A DNA stretch of 64,000 nucleotides from Thalassomonas haliotis (GTDB taxonomy: Bacteria > Pseudomonadota > Gammaproteobacteria > Enterobacterales > Alteromonadaceae): positions 992,001-1,056,000 of the forward strand of contig NZ_CP059693.1 in the NCBI RefSeq assembly GCF_028657945.1. Direction: 5' to 3'. The notes below the pieces were generated by a model that had not been told where the DNA came from, ran no database searches, and saw nothing but the letters and a program-made list of their open reading frames with translations. The position numbers were made by a program, and so were the translations under genes. Of the stretch, positions 63,774 through 64,000 are shown one piece after another (within the stretch, counting starts at the first letter, position 1; the number at the start of each line of letters is the position of its first letter).

Positions 63774-64000
63774 CTAAGGCAGGTTTATCTCCCCCGACAT
63801 ATAATCGACGGCATTGCCGGTTAACAGCACCCGGTCGCCTTTTAGCTCACAGGTCATAAAACCGCTGCGCCGGGAGAGTTGTTTGGCGGTCAGCAGCCTG
63901 CGTGTTAATTGTGTCTGCCAATAAGGGGCCAGCTGGCAGTGGGCGGAGCCGGTCACCGGATCTTCATTCACCCGGTATTTAGGGTAAAAGCAACGGCTGA
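63774..64000 (-). CDS. PhzF family isomerase (5' partial)
   Basis: Only the last 75 residues lie in the window; the frame runs past base 64000 with no start. The visible region SRCFYPKYRVNEDPVTGSAH is the signature of PhzF-type epimerase/isomerases (the EDPVTGSAH loop), and the end matches their C-terminal strands. Reaction unknown. It converges on the kinase gene; a weak GGGCG/CGCCC hairpin lies between (63742-63755). Confidence 0.85.
   Translation of the reverse strand, partial: SRCFYPKYRVNEDPVTGSAHCQLAPYWQTQLTRRLLTAKQLSRRSGFMTCELKGDRVLLTGNAVDYMSGEINLP

Overview
The window looks like a chromosomal segment of a marine gammaproteobacterium of the order Alteromonadales, most like Colwelliaceae (Thalassomonas/Colwellia type). 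This is inferred from the gene order ndk-rlmN-pilW-rodZ-ispG-hisS-yfgM-bamB-der, the leader-attenuated thrABC operon, close resemblance of the housekeeping proteins to gammaproteobacterial ones, large TonB receptors, a PEP-CTERM protein and much c-di-GMP signalling. I saw no rRNA, tRNA, CRISPR array, intact transposase or prophage.

Layout. 1-0.95 kb: 3' part of a PAS-GGDEF diguanylate cyclase. 0.98-5.95 kb: threonine operon (thrL leader peptide, attenuator, thrA, thrB, thrC, terminator). 6.0-8.9 kb: ung, a GNAT acetyltransferase and an FAD amine oxidase. 9.2-16.2 kb: surface and secreted proteins (two-module leucine-rich-repeat lipoprotein, PEP-CTERM protein, Ig-like lipoprotein) plus a SymE-like toxin. 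16.3-21.7 kb: 2-hydroxyacid dehydrogenase, NnrS, secreted EEP-family nuclease/phosphatase, DUF2164 and a BNR propeller protein. 22.0-25.0 kb: a cysteine desulfurase/MBL/rhodanese triple fusion, then a previously uncalled 43-residue membrane peptide directly ahead of iscX. 25.2-28.4 kb: malic enzyme and a MATE exporter. 29.0-39.2 kb: the conserved ndk-to-der housekeeping cluster. 39.4-42 kb: PilZ protein, cold-shock protein, xseA. 42.3-46.3 kb: TonB receptor and a membrane-anchored AraC regulator. 46.9-50.5 kb: three exported c-type cytochrome genes, one fused to a beta-helix. 51-56 kb: histidine kinase, TetR regulator and neutral ceramidase. 56.2-63.7 kb: a tightly packed four-gene operon (REC-GGDEF-EAL, TonB receptor, YfiR, hybrid kinase). 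The window ends in a partial PhzF gene.

Two themes stand out. First, the 56-64 kb operon has one component for every compartment: an outer-membrane receptor, periplasmic YfiR, an inner-membrane kinase whose sensor resembles CHASE8 of YfiN, and a cytoplasmic c-di-GMP response regulator. I propose it as a complete receptor-to-c-di-GMP relay; it is the best candidate here for an undescribed system. Second, tandem repeats cluster at gene ends. The 3' coding end of the AraC gene is followed by five 89-bp copies, each encoding an alternative C-terminus and a stop. The last four codons of the BNR gene are repeated five times. A 51-bp array follows the EEP gene and a 113-bp array precedes ndk. Palindromic MITE-like elements lie at 24.4, 50.6 and 53.6 kb.
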